From the NCBI GenBank assembly GCA_022600395.1, contig JAHZKM010000084.1, forward strand, positions 1 through 21,154: a DNA stretch of 21,154 bases, written 5' to 3'. Position numbers and translations under genes: made by a program. Positions 1-7,135 of this stretch are shown piece after piece. Source of the stretch: Pseudomonadota bacterium (GTDB lineage Bacteria > Pseudomonadota > Gammaproteobacteria > PS1 > Pseudothioglobaceae). The first letter of the stretch is position 1. Each line of letters opens with the position of its first letter. The notes under the pieces were generated by a model. That model was not told the DNA's origin. It made no database searches and saw nothing but the letters and a program-made list of their open reading frames with translations.

Positions 1-4
1 AGTT

Positions 5-595
5 TTGAATACTGTTGAGCGCTATTTAAAAATTTTCTTACAAGTCACGCTGATTGTTTTTCTGACTTATTTTTTACAGAATACTTTATCGAGTCTTGAT
101 TTAATGGATTATGTCGAATTCAATATTACCATTGGATCTAATTTATATCTGCCTCTTGGGTCTTTTATTTTAGTTACTTTACTTTATAGAACCAAGGCTT
201 GGCCGGGCTTGTATTTTATTTGTTTTTTAGCAGGTATTTATTATGAACTTGATGGCTACATTTTATCTTTATTTACATTAATTAATGTATTAGGCCCATT
301 GCTGGCAATCAAAATTATAGAAGGCCTAAATATTGGTTTTTTTAAAAAATTTCCAGATCAATTCCATCTAGGGCAATTATTGCTTTTGTGCATAGTGGCT
401 AGCATAATCAACACCCTTGGAAAATTCTTTGTATATTACTACAATATCGATAATAATGCTGCTATTGAAGATAATAACTCAGTTGATTTTATCGCCAGCT
501 ATATATCTGGTGATTTAATGGGATCTATTACCTTTATGTTATTAGCACTAGTTATAGGTAAATCTTTTAAATTAGGAGCGCTCTATATTCGCTAA
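5..595 (+). CDS. multi-pass membrane protein, unrecognised family (possibly 5'-partial)
   Basis: I do not recognise this protein with confidence. It is about 196 residues and strongly hydrophobic, with roughly five to six membrane segments (about residues 10-28, 45-61, 66-86, 88-106, 122-144 and 165-188). The only in-frame start visible is a TTG at position 5. The frame is open to the window edge, so the gene may well begin upstream and this may be only its C-terminal part. A GD-containing stretch near residues 168-172 (SGDLMGS) in the last helix faintly recalls the GD motif of MASE1-type membrane sensor domains, but no signalling domain follows: the protein stops 11 residues after the last helix. 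The stop TAA at 593 is followed by about 140 non-coding bases before the next gene. That a real coding region is present is fairly sure; start and function are not. Confidence 0.6.
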   Translation: MNTVERYLKIFLQVTLIVFLTYFLQNTLSSLDLMDYVEFNITIGSNLYLPLGSFILVTLLYRTKAWPGLYFICFLAGIYYELDGYILSLFTLINVLGPLLAIKIIEGLNIGFFKKFPDQFHLGQLLLLCIVASIINTLGKFFVYYYNIDNNAAIEDNNSVDFIASYISGDLMGSITFMLLALVIGKSFKLGALYIR

Positions 596-654
596 TTTAG
601 ACCGCTTGATTCTTAGCAAACATAATTAATTAAAAGACCTACATTTTTAAAATT

Positions 655-666
655 TTTAGCGCTAAA
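655..666. promoter_or_regulatory. 12-bp palindrome TTTAGCGCTAAA, candidate operator
   Basis: A perfect 12-bp palindrome lies just upstream of a -10-like TATACA at 669-674 and of the hydrolase gene at 737. Its position between the -35 and -10 zones is where a repressor would act. No regulator can be assigned. Confidence 0.35.
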
Positions 667-679
667 TTTATACAAATAA

Positions 680-736
680 AATACTCTCCTTTAAAAATTA
701 AATGATATAAAATCATAATTTTTAAAGGAGAGTATT
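680..736 (+). promoter_or_regulatory. 21-bp perfect inverted repeat that would sequester the hydrolase ribosome binding site
   Basis: Bases 680-700 are the exact reverse complement of 716-736. Inside them, TGAT (703-706) pairs with ATCA (712-715), leaving a 5-base loop. The right arm contains the Shine-Dalgarno sequence AAAGGAG (724-730) and ends on the base before the ATG at 737. If transcription begins near 680 from the TATACA box at 669-674, the hairpin would form the whole leader and bury the ribosome binding site. If instead TATAAA at 706-711 is the -10 box, only the right arm is transcribed and the repeat would act as DNA. The repeat is seen directly; its function is inferred. Confidence 0.75.
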
Positions 737-1528
737 ATGAAATATCTACAACTTTTATTTGTATCTATATCTTTATTATCTTTTACTTCTAATGCAGCCT
801 TAAAAACTGAAGAGGTATCTTATCAAAATGATTCAGTCAATATGAAGGGCTTTATTGCTTATGATGACTCAATTTCTGGAAAGCGCCCAGGTGTTATTAT
901 TGTTCACGAATGGTGGGGGCATACTGACTACACCAGAGATAGAGCTAAAATGCTTGCTAAATTAGGCTTTACAGCTATTTCTCTTGATATGTATGGCGAT
1001 GGAAAAACCGCGAATCATCCAAAAGATGCAAAAGGCTTTGCTATGGAAGCTAAACAAAATATGGATGTTGCGCAAGCAAGATTTGAAGCGGGTATGAGTG
1101 TTTTGAAAAATCATAGTACCGTCAACCCTGATCAAATCTCAGCATTAGGCTATTGTTTTGGCGGAGGCATTGTTCTTGATATGATTAGAAGAGGCGTTGA
1201 GCTTGATCTTGCAGGTGTTTTCCATGGTGGCTTAAAAACTAAAAGCCCTGCTGAACCAGGCAGTCTTTCAGGCACAAAAGTAATGGTTTTTAATGGTGCA
1301 GATGATCAATCAATTAAGCTTGAGCATGTTCAAAATTTTATTGGTGAAATGGCTAACGCGAAAGCTGATTTAACAGTTGTCAATTATCCAGATACGGTTC
1401 ACGCCTTTACTAATCCCGAAGCAACAGATTTGGGCAAAAAATTTAATTTTGGAAATTTAAGATACAATCCAGAAGCTGATCATGACTCTTGGTCAAAATT
1501 TACCAACAGCTTGTCTGAACTTTATTAA
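737..1528 (+). CDS. secreted dienelactone hydrolase family protein
   Basis: This is an alpha/beta hydrolase of the dienelactone hydrolase family (263 aa). Family members cleave ester or lactone bonds, but the true substrate cannot be read from sequence. A signal peptide is visible at residues 1-20 (hydrophobic core, then SNA before cleavage), so the enzyme should act in the periplasm. The triad is present: nucleophile Cys140 in GYCFGG, an Asp in GADD (189/190) and His222 in VHAF. Glu58 in the HEWWG motif matches the family's conserved glutamate near the active site. The start is well supported by an AAAGGAG ribosome site 6 bases upstream, which lies inside a long inverted repeat. The gene stands alone and is followed by two hairpin terminators. 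Many DLH-like proteins of this kind sit outside any catechol pathway, and no other aromatic degradation gene is in the window. Confidence 0.9.
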   Translation: MKYLQLLFVSISLLSFTSNAALKTEEVSYQNDSVNMKGFIAYDDSISGKRPGVIIVHEWWGHTDYTRDRAKMLAKLGFTAISLDMYGDGKTANHPKDAKGFAMEAKQNMDVAQARFEAGMSVLKNHSTVNPDQISALGYCFGGGIVLDMIRRGVELDLAGVFHGGLKTKSPAEPGSLSGTKVMVFNGADDQSIKLEHVQNFIGEMANAKADLTVVNYPDTVHAFTNPEATDLGKKFNFGNLRYNPEADHDSWSKFTNSLSELY

Positions 1529-1575
1529 TTGATTTATATCATAAACATCTAGTCAAAAAATCTTCTAGATAATTT

Positions 1576-1601
1576 AAAAACCACTTAATAGTGGTTTTTT
1601 A
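1576..1601 (+). terminator. rho-independent terminator after the hydrolase gene
   Basis: The stem AAAAACCAC (1576-1584) pairs with GTGGTTTTT (1591-1599) around the loop TTAATA, ending in a T-run. It lies 48 bases after the hydrolase stop codon. Confidence 0.75.
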
Positions 1602-1649
1602 TTGTATAAAACAAAAGTCTTTGTAAATACTAAAATAAAAGCGTGCACT

Positions 1650-1678
1650 AAAAAAGCCCAATAAAATCGGGCTTTTTT
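1650..1678. terminator. bidirectional hairpin terminator between convergent genes
   Basis: The stem AAAAAAGCCC (1650-1659) pairs with GGGCTTTTTT (1669-1678). With A-runs on one side and T-runs on the other it can end transcription from both directions. It lies 24 bases beyond the stop of the minus-strand DUF2892 gene. Confidence 0.8.
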
Positions 1679-1701
1679 ATACTATTTTTTAAAGTTTTAC
1701 T

Positions 1702-1890
1702 TTATGTGTCGCTTCGAGTGCTAACGCCAATAATCTTGTAAAGTAGACAAAAATTAACTAAAGCTGTGGCTATCAAAACAATACCGACCCAACCCCACAT
1801 TGGAAGGTTGCCTGTCGCAGTTGCAATCACCAATGCGATTCCAAAAATAAGTCTCAAAAATTTATCAGTAGTACCAATATTCTTATTCAT
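1702..1890 (-). CDS. DUF2892 (YgaP-like transmembrane) small inner-membrane protein
   Basis: A 62-residue protein with two membrane helices (about residues 12-28 and 32-50) and the hallmarks of the DUF2892 family: an N-terminal N-x-G-x-x-D-x-x-x-R pattern (MNKNIGTTDKFLR) and a C-terminal FC-x-x-Y-x-x-x-G-x-x-T pattern (NFCLLYKIIGVST). The family is the membrane anchor found alone or fused to rhodanese domains, as in YgaP. No rhodanese is fused or adjacent here, so only a general membrane role, perhaps in sulfur transfer, can be suggested. The ATG is preceded by GGAG at good spacing. The gene ends before a bidirectional terminator. Confidence 0.88.
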   Translation of the reverse strand: MNKNIGTTDKFLRLIFGIALVIATATGNLPMWGWVGIVLIATALVNFCLLYKIIGVSTRSDT

Positions 1891-1985
1891 AACTCTCCAT
1901 TTTTTTAATTATATATCTACTATACCTAAAATATTTAATCATGTAATATAATTTATTTATTTTTGTACAACTATTAAAAACCTAT

Positions 1986-2834
1986 CTAATCGTTAAAAAT
2001 ATCTTTTAACGTATTTTCGATTTGTGGGTATTTAAAAACGAAACCATGCTCAGATAGTTTAGTAGGCTTGATCGCTAAACTTTTAGTTAGCACTTGAGAG
2101 CCTTCTCCAAAAATCAATTTAAGCTGCCACTCAAATGTGGTTAAAAAAAATGCTTTCTTTAATTGATTGGCTAAGGATTGTCCAAATTTTTTCTGAGTAA
2201 TCAATTGAGGCGAGGTTAAATTAAAGGTGCCCGCTAAATTTTTATCAATGGCGTAATTAAAAGCTGAAACAAGGTCTTTAATATAAACCCATGGAAAACA
2301 TTGTTTTCCAGATCCGATTGGCCCACCTAAACCCAGTTTGTACATTGGTAGCATTTCTTTAAGGGCGCCTCCCTCTTTACTTAAAACTACACCAAATCTA
2401 AATATTAAAGCATCTTCTGATATTTTTCGTGCAAGAGCTTCCCACTCAACTGATAATTGTGAGAGAAAATCATTGCCTGAGTGTAAAAAATCTTCATCTA
2501 AAGGTTCTTCACAAAAAGATTCTGGATAGAAGCCTACAGCAGATGCAAAAAAAACTTTTGGTTTCTTTTCGAGTTTGCCAAAAATATTGGCCAAAATTTG
2601 ATTCGATTTGATTCGACTATCCCAGATCTCTTGCTTATATTTAGAAGTCCATCGTTTTGCAATGGTTGCGCCAGAAAGCTGAATTAAAATATCAGACCAT
2701 TGAATGCTTGCCAAAAGGTTTTCTTGATCTTGATAAATCGCTCGTCCAAATGTACGCACGTTATGACTGTGCTGAAATTCATTTTTTAATGCTTGGCCAA
2801 TTAGCCCCGTCCCACCTAAAATTACAATATTCAT
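1986..2834 (-). CDS. TIGR01777 family NAD(P)-dependent epimerase (YfcH-like)
   Basis: A short-chain dehydrogenase/epimerase-like protein (282 aa) with an N-terminal Rossmann fold (GGTGLIG, residues 7-13) and a C-terminal DUF1731 region. Family hallmarks are visible: LSGATIAKRWT (53-63), SAVGFYPE (98-105), FRFGVVLSKEGGAL (145-158) and GPIGSGKQCFPWV (171-183). The reaction of this family is not established. I start at the ATG at 2834 rather than at the upstream in-frame TTG (2846): GGAG lies 6 bases before the ATG, and the ATG overlaps the hemH stop as ATGA, which points to translational coupling. It is the last gene of a minus-strand unit with the rudS-like gene and hemH. The same family sits near hemH and phr in pseudomonads, from memory. 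Confidence 0.88.
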   Translation of the reverse strand: MNIVILGGTGLIGQALKNEFQHSHNVRTFGRAIYQDQENLLASIQWSDILIQLSGATIAKRWTSKYKQEIWDSRIKSNQILANIFGKLEKKPKVFFASAVGFYPESFCEEPLDEDFLHSGNDFLSQLSVEWEALARKISEDALIFRFGVVLSKEGGALKEMLPMYKLGLGGPIGSGKQCFPWVYIKDLVSAFNYAIDKNLAGTFNLTSPQLITQKKFGQSLANQLKKAFFLTTFEWQLKLIFGEGSQVLTKSLAIKPTKLSEHGFVFKYPQIENTLKDIFND

Positions 2835-3868
2835 TGATCGCTCCAATCTTTTGTTTTATCGTAAACAATCCCAGATAAGCATGCTATATGGTCTTCTCGG
2901 GTATTTAAAGCAGGTATATATTGATACGACTCGCCACCAGCTTCGATAAAATAATCTTTATTTTCTTCTTCGATTTCTTCAATTGTTTCTAAACAATCTG
3001 CTGAAAAACCTGGGCAAATTATTTGGACATTTTTAATATCTTTTTTAGGTAAAGACTTTAAAGTTTCATCAGTATAGTCTCGCATCCACTCTTCTCTTCC
3101 AAAACGAGATTGAAAGCTCATTTTATAAGTGCTTGGCTCAACATCTAATTTCTTGGCCAGCAAGTGTGTTGTTTTGCAGCAATGACAAGGATAGCTATCA
3201 CCGTTGTTAAAATATCTTTTTGGAATTCCATGATAAGACATGAGTAACAAGTCTGGCTTACCATGTTTTGTTTGGAACTCATTAACACTGCTAGCTAAAG
3301 CATCAATATAGCGCTGGTCATTATAATAATGACTGATAAATTTTAATTCAGGAACCTTTCTCCAAGTTTTTATTTCATCACTGACCGCATCAAAAGTAGA
3401 TCCGGTCGTTGCAGACGCATACTGAGGATACAACGGAAGAATCATTAATTTTTCACAACCTGATTTCTCTAAAGCTTGAAGGGCTGATTTAATTGATGGA
3501 TTGCCATATCGCATTCCTAATTCAACTTGATAAACGTTGGGATATTTTTGCTCTAAATCCTGTTGCAAAAGTTCCTTTTGTTGCTTTGAAATATCAAGCA
3601 ACGGAGATCCTTCACCAAATTCACCCCAGACTGTCTCATATGCTTGTGCTGATTTTTTTGGTCGAATATTTAAAATAATGACATTTAATATCAGCTTCCA
3701 AATCCAACGTGCTGGTGGTGGCTCAACAACTCTGGTATCGGATAAAAACTCTTTAAGATATGTCTTTAAAGAGCCTTTGGTTGGAGAGTCAGGTGTGCCC
3801 AAATTAGTAATTAAAATTCCAATTTTTGCTTTACTAGCAGATTCATAAGGGGTGGAACATTTATACAT
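2831..3868 (-). CDS. hemH: ferrochelatase
   Basis: Ferrochelatase inserts Fe(II) into protoporphyrin IX, the last step of protoheme synthesis, at the inner membrane or in the cytosol. The 345 residues match the family length. Conserved parts are NLGTPDSPT near residue 22, LPLYPQYASATTGS (144-157), the catalytic-histidine motif SYHGIP (His213), FQSRFGREEW (252-261) and the FSADCLETIEEI motif with the conserved glutamate (Glu294). A CHCC cluster at 228-231 occurs in the loop where many proteobacterial homologues also carry Cys/His. AGGAG lies 5 bases before the ATG and overlaps the stop of the rudS-like gene, which ends 8 bases upstream; the downstream epimerase overlaps by 4 bases. Location in a photorepair cluster fits the need to remove photosensitising protoporphyrin. 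Confidence 0.95.
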   Translation of the reverse strand: MYKCSTPYESASKAKIGILITNLGTPDSPTKGSLKTYLKEFLSDTRVVEPPPARWIWKLILNVIILNIRPKKSAQAYETVWGEFGEGSPLLDISKQQKELLQQDLEQKYPNVYQVELGMRYGNPSIKSALQALEKSGCEKLMILPLYPQYASATTGSTFDAVSDEIKTWRKVPELKFISHYYNDQRYIDALASSVNEFQTKHGKPDLLLMSYHGIPKRYFNNGDSYPCHCCKTTHLLAKKLDVEPSTYKMSFQSRFGREEWMRDYTDETLKSLPKKDIKNVQIICPGFSADCLETIEEIEEENKDYFIEAGGESYQYIPALNTREDHIACLSGIVYDKTKDWSDQ

Positions 3869-3876
3869 AAGAACTC

Positions 3877-4833
3877 CTAAATATTAGCCCTTAACGCTAG
3901 CTCTTTTGGATAAGGATTAAGATAGTATTGGTTTGACAAATACTCATTTTTAAATCTTCGTTGAAATAAATTGATTAAAGCCATCGGGGTAGATAAAGGC
4001 ACTTCATAATTTTTATAAGAATCAAAAACTGACAACAATTCTTGCTTCGACTCAAAATCTAGTTGATTTTTGAAATACCCCATTATATGTTGCATAGTGT
4101 TAATATGTTTTTTTCTTGTGGCTTGAATCTTCATTATCTTCATAAATTCGGTAAAGTACTCTTGACGCACCTCTTTGATATTCTGACGATTAGCCGATGA
4201 AGCAATCTTTCCAAGAATGGATGGATATTGTGAACCTCGAGCCATAATTGAGTATTTGTATGCTGCATGGAATTTAGTTAACTCATGAACTGTGTCATTA
4301 ATCATAGTAAATCGATAATGCGCATAAACCCTTTCAAAAAAATTTTCTCTTATTTTGCTATCATTTAATCTCCCTTCATCCTCGACCGGGATGTTCGGAT
4401 TCATCTGCATAAAAATTTTGGCAAATGCTCCAATACCACGATAATCTGGGGTGCTATTAATATCTTGATGAATTGGCACCCTTTCAATGCCACAACTAGG
4501 CGATTTAGCTTTAAAAACAAAACCATTTAGTGACTTGGCAAATGATTCGGCGCTTTCTTGAGCAAACGCTTGCATTGCTTTTGTAAAATCAATACTATGA
4601 TCATCGCGATCGACTAAAAGAATGTCATCTTTAGATTTGTACAGATGTATTGGGGGCCTTGGCGTGCCCATCCCCGCACCAATCTCTGGGCAGGTTGTTA
4701 CATAATTGAAATACTGTTCAGCTACTTCATGGATAAACTTGTTATTTTTATGTCCGCCATCATAGCGAACTTTGAAGCCCATTAAGCAGGCGCTAATACC
4801 TACATTAGGTTTTGTTTGATTATCATTATTCAT
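3877..4833 (-). CDS. DUF523-DUF1722 fusion, RudS-like tRNA 4-thiouridine desulfidase
   Basis: A two-domain protein of 318 residues. The N-terminal DUF523 (TudS) domain carries the three conserved cysteines expected to hold a [4Fe-4S] cluster: Cys16 in SACLMG, Cys48 in TCPE and Cys114 in SPSCG, plus VRYDG (22-26) and GTPRPPI (56-62). The C-terminal DUF1722 (YbgA-like) domain covers about residues 160-310. TudS proteins remove sulfur from thiouracil. The fused RudS group is reported to convert tRNA 4-thiouridine back to uridine, so that is the likely role, by family. I start at the ATG at 4833 because the only longer start is a TTG (4866) inside the operator region. No Shine-Dalgarno is present; a TATAAT box ends 7 bases before the ATG, suggesting a leaderless mRNA. 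First gene of a unit with hemH, divergent from merR-phr; E. coli ybgA is likewise next to phr. Confidence 0.85.
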   Translation of the reverse strand: MNNDNQTKPNVGISACLMGFKVRYDGGHKNNKFIHEVAEQYFNYVTTCPEIGAGMGTPRPPIHLYKSKDDILLVDRDDHSIDFTKAMQAFAQESAESFAKSLNGFVFKAKSPSCGIERVPIHQDINSTPDYRGIGAFAKIFMQMNPNIPVEDEGRLNDSKIRENFFERVYAHYRFTMINDTVHELTKFHAAYKYSIMARGSQYPSILGKIASSANRQNIKEVRQEYFTEFMKIMKIQATRKKHINTMQHIMGYFKNQLDFESKQELLSVFDSYKNYEVPLSTPMALINLFQRRFKNEYLSNQYYLNPYPKELALRANI

Positions 4834-4840
4834 ATCATAA

Positions 4841-4846
4841 ATTATA
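4841..4846 (-). promoter_or_regulatory. -10-like box of the rudS-like/hemH unit
   Basis: TATAAT is read on the minus strand, followed by 7 bases and then the ATG at 4833, so transcription should start at or next to the start codon. No good -35 is seen. The left half-site of the putative operator (4859-4866) lies where a -35 would be. Confidence 0.45.
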
Positions 4847-4858
4847 TCTATAAAAAAC

Positions 4859-4894
4859 TTATACAAAAATAAATTTATTGTATAATTTGTATAA
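4859..4894. promoter_or_regulatory. candidate MerR-family operator between divergent units
   Basis: TTATACAA (4859-4866) and TTGTATAA (4878-4885) form an inverted repeat with an 11-base spacer. A further direct copy of TTGTATAA lies at 4887-4894, ending two bases before the merR ATG. The half-sites resemble the T(G/A)TACA...TGTA(C/T)A sites I recall for LitR/PplR-type MerR regulators of light-induced photolyase genes; the spacing here is 13 bases between the 6-bp cores rather than 12. TATAAT boxes at 4881-4886 and 4890-4895 overlap the repeats, so binding would directly gate the promoter. Autoregulation by the adjacent MerR protein is inferred. Confidence 0.55.
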
Positions 4895-4896
4895 TT

Positions 4897-5778
4897 ATGA
4901 AAACAAAAAAACTATTTCCGATTAGAGAATTTGGCGCCTTAACTGGCGTTAACGCATCAACTTTGAGAGCTTGGGAGAGGCGCTATGGCCTCATTAAACC
5001 GGAGCGCACCCCGAAAGGTCATAGACTTTTCAAACAAGAAGATGTTCATCAGGTAAATCGTATTAAACAATTAATTAGCGATGGGCATGGCTTTGCTAAT
5101 ATCAAAAAAATTATAGATTCGCCTGAAGATTCTAGAATTGATTCTAATGTTGAAGACTTATGGGAAGAGCCTATTAGGAAAGCAAAAACTGCCGTATCAG
5201 ACTTCAGTTATACAAGAGTTGATAGTGTTTTTAATAACATGAGTTCATTGTATCCCATTGAGATGGTGTCTGAAAAGTTCCTTATGCCTCTTCTTGATTA
5301 TTATTCAGACAATCAAGAACTTGAAGCAGAATCTGGATTCTTTAATAAATGGCTAAAAACTCGCTTGTCAAGTCGATTCCATCACGATAACAGTTTGTCA
5401 AATAATTCTAAAAAGGTTATTTTTACTAGCTCTCCTCAGAGTGAAACCAACCTAATGTTAATGAGTAATATGATTATTGCTCAAGATTATCAAGCTTTAT
5501 TTTTTGGAAGTTTATTGCCGCATAAATATTATCAAGCAGTGATTGAGAAATCTGCCGCTAAGGCGCTCTTTATTATTCTTGAACAACCTTCTAAAGAAGA
5601 TATTGATCAGCTTGCTAAGACCTTACATGAGATTAATATTCCTGTTTTTGTTTTTGGGAAAATAGACAAAAATATTGAAAATTTACTAGAAGATATTAAT
5701 GTAATTGTTCTTGGTAATAACAATACAATTGCGGCTAATATTTTCCGTCAACAAATGCGCCATCAATATCATGAATAG
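4897..5778 (+). CDS. MerR-family regulator, LitR/CarH-like with degenerate B12-binding region
   Basis: A 293-residue transcription factor. The N-terminal MerR helix-turn-helix spans about residues 5-75 (IREFGALTGVNASTLRAWE, then RYGLIKPERT and GHRLF). Residues about 120-163 look like the helical cap of CarH/LitR (FLMPLLDYY), and 172-285 resemble a Rossmann-like B12-binding domain. The key B12 residues are missing: the Trp and Glu-His of the cap are replaced (DYYSDN, AESGFF), and the cobalt-ligating His position holds Thr184 (SPQSETNLM). It probably controls the adjacent divergent photorepair genes, but not by binding adenosylcobalamin in the standard way. No Shine-Dalgarno precedes the ATG; TATAAT boxes sit 1 and 10 bases upstream, so a leaderless mRNA is likely. 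It overlaps phr by 8 bases. DNA-binding role is sure; the sensing mode is open. Confidence 0.85.
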   Translation: MKTKKLFPIREFGALTGVNASTLRAWERRYGLIKPERTPKGHRLFKQEDVHQVNRIKQLISDGHGFANIKKIIDSPEDSRIDSNVEDLWEEPIRKAKTAVSDFSYTRVDSVFNNMSSLYPIEMVSEKFLMPLLDYYSDNQELEAESGFFNKWLKTRLSSRFHHDNSLSNNSKKVIFTSSPQSETNLMLMSNMIIAQDYQALFFGSLLPHKYYQAVIEKSAAKALFIILEQPSKEDIDQLAKTLHEINIPVFVFGKIDKNIENLLEDINVIVLGNNNTIAANIFRQQMRHQYHE

Positions 5779-7135
5779 CTTAATTTGGTTTAGGAACGAT
5801 TTACGTATTCAAAATAATTTAGCTCTAAAAAAAGCGATTGAGTCGTCTGATCAGCTTGAAGCGATCTATATTATGCCTAATGATAACGAGTGGTTTATTG
5901 GAGAGGCTGCTCAATGGTATTTAAATCAAAGCTTAGGAATTTTAGAAAAAGAGCTAAAAGCGCTTGGAATTAGACTAAATTATTATCGAAATAACGCTTC
6001 AGAAATACTAAATAAAAAAATAACTAAAGAAAATATTGAAGCTATTTTTTGTAACCAGTCAAGCAATCCAATTCAGATAAAAATCGATGAAGATGTTCTC
6101 AGTCATTTACCTCAAAATTGCCAGTTAAATTATGTTGGTAGAGACACAATTTTAGATTCAGAAACGCTACACACCAAAACGGGCACTTATTACAAAATTT
6201 ATACACCTTTTTTGAATAAATTTAACCAAGTAATCACCCAAAACAAACTTGAGCAACAATTGTGTCAAATTACAAAAAAACAATATTTTAATCTTTCTGA
6301 AAGAACGACTTATTTACAAGATTTACAACTACTTCCAAAAAATAAATGGTATTTAAAATTTGAAAAATATTGGGAGCCTGGAGAGAAAAACGCTCAAAAA
6401 AATATTGGTCAGTTTATCCAAAACCATTTACATGAATACGATAAATTAAGAGATTATGTATCTGAAGATGCTACAGCTAAAATATCTGCAGCTATTAACT
6501 TTGGTGAGATTTCTACTGCTGATTTATACCAAACATTAGATCAGGTTTTGCTCACTTCAAACGCTTCATGTGAACTTGGTATTCATACTTTTATGAAGCA
6601 AATAATATGGAGAGAGTTTGCCAAATATAGTTTGTATCATTTTCCAGATGCTTATTTAAAATCTGTCTATCAATACTGTGATAATGAGGTTCTTTGGAAT
6701 GGTGATGATATTTTACTAGAGTTGTGGAAATCCTCTAGAACTGGAATTGATATAATAGATTCTGCAATGCATCAATTATATGAAGAAGGCTGGATGCATA
6801 ACAGATCAAGAATGGTGGTTGCCTCATTTCTAACTAAAAATCTAGGCATACATTGGCTTAAAGGTGCGCGTTGGTTTTGGAATAATTTAGTAGATGGTGA
6901 TTTAGCGATTAACACTATGGGGTGGCAATGGGTTGCTGGCACTGCACCTTACTCTGCTCAGTTTAACCGTATTTTTAACCCGATAATACAAGAACAAAAA
7001 TATGATATAAAGAACAAATATATAACTAAATATTTACCGTCACAACCTATATTAAATCAGCCTATTGTTTCAATTTCTGAATCAAGTCGAGCTGCAAAAA
7101 AAAGATACATAAAAATAAAACAGGAGAATTACTAA
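5771..7135 (+). CDS. phr: deoxyribodipyrimidine photolyase (class I type)
   Basis: A light-driven flavoprotein that splits UV-induced pyrimidine dimers in DNA. The 454 residues hold an N-terminal antenna-binding domain (LIWFRNDLRIQNN at 4-16) and a C-terminal FAD domain with FGEIS (244-248), RTGIDIIDSAMHQL (323-336), WMHNRSRMVVASFL (341-354), the HW...GARWFW stretch (361-370), DGDLAIN (375-381) and GWQWVAG (384-390). The usual DAAPYFR-like stretch after WQW is instead APYSAQFNR (392-400) although the spacing is kept and RIFNP follows, which is unusual. I start at the ATG at 5771, giving the canonical N-terminus; it overlaps the merR stop by 8 bases, so the two are probably coupled. The stop overlaps the cbiX ATG by one base. 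Photolyase is near certain; CPD specificity is likely but not proven. Confidence 0.92.
   Translation: MNSLIWFRNDLRIQNNLALKKAIESSDQLEAIYIMPNDNEWFIGEAAQWYLNQSLGILEKELKALGIRLNYYRNNASEILNKKITKENIEAIFCNQSSNPIQIKIDEDVLSHLPQNCQLNYVGRDTILDSETLHTKTGTYYKIYTPFLNKFNQVITQNKLEQQLCQITKKQYFNLSERTTYLQDLQLLPKNKWYLKFEKYWEPGEKNAQKNIGQFIQNHLHEYDKLRDYVSEDATAKISAAINFGEISTADLYQTLDQVLLTSNASCELGIHTFMKQIIWREFAKYSLYHFPDAYLKSVYQYCDNEVLWNGDDILLELWKSSRTGIDIIDSAMHQLYEEGWMHNRSRMVVASFLTKNLGIHWLKGARWFWNNLVDGDLAINTMGWQWVAGTAPYSAQFNRIFNPIIQEQKYDIKNKYITKYLPSQPILNQPIVSISESSRAAKKRYIKIKQENY

Noticed and set aside
1766..1951. Plus-strand 61-codon frame
   Set aside because: Antisense to the DUF2892 gene, which has clear family motifs and a ribosome site.
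2338..2878. Plus-strand open frames at 2338-2529, 2429-2611 and 2657-2878
   Set aside because: They lie antisense within the epimerase gene, have no family pattern or ribosome site, and are shadows of the real frame.
3493..3848. Plus-strand open frames across hemH
   Set aside because: hemH is fully conserved on the opposite strand; these frames are Cys/Ser-rich shadows.
4834..4866. Longer N-terminus of the rudS-like protein from a TTG
   Set aside because: The added residues fall in the operator/promoter region and precede the conserved domain; the ATG at 4833 fits better.
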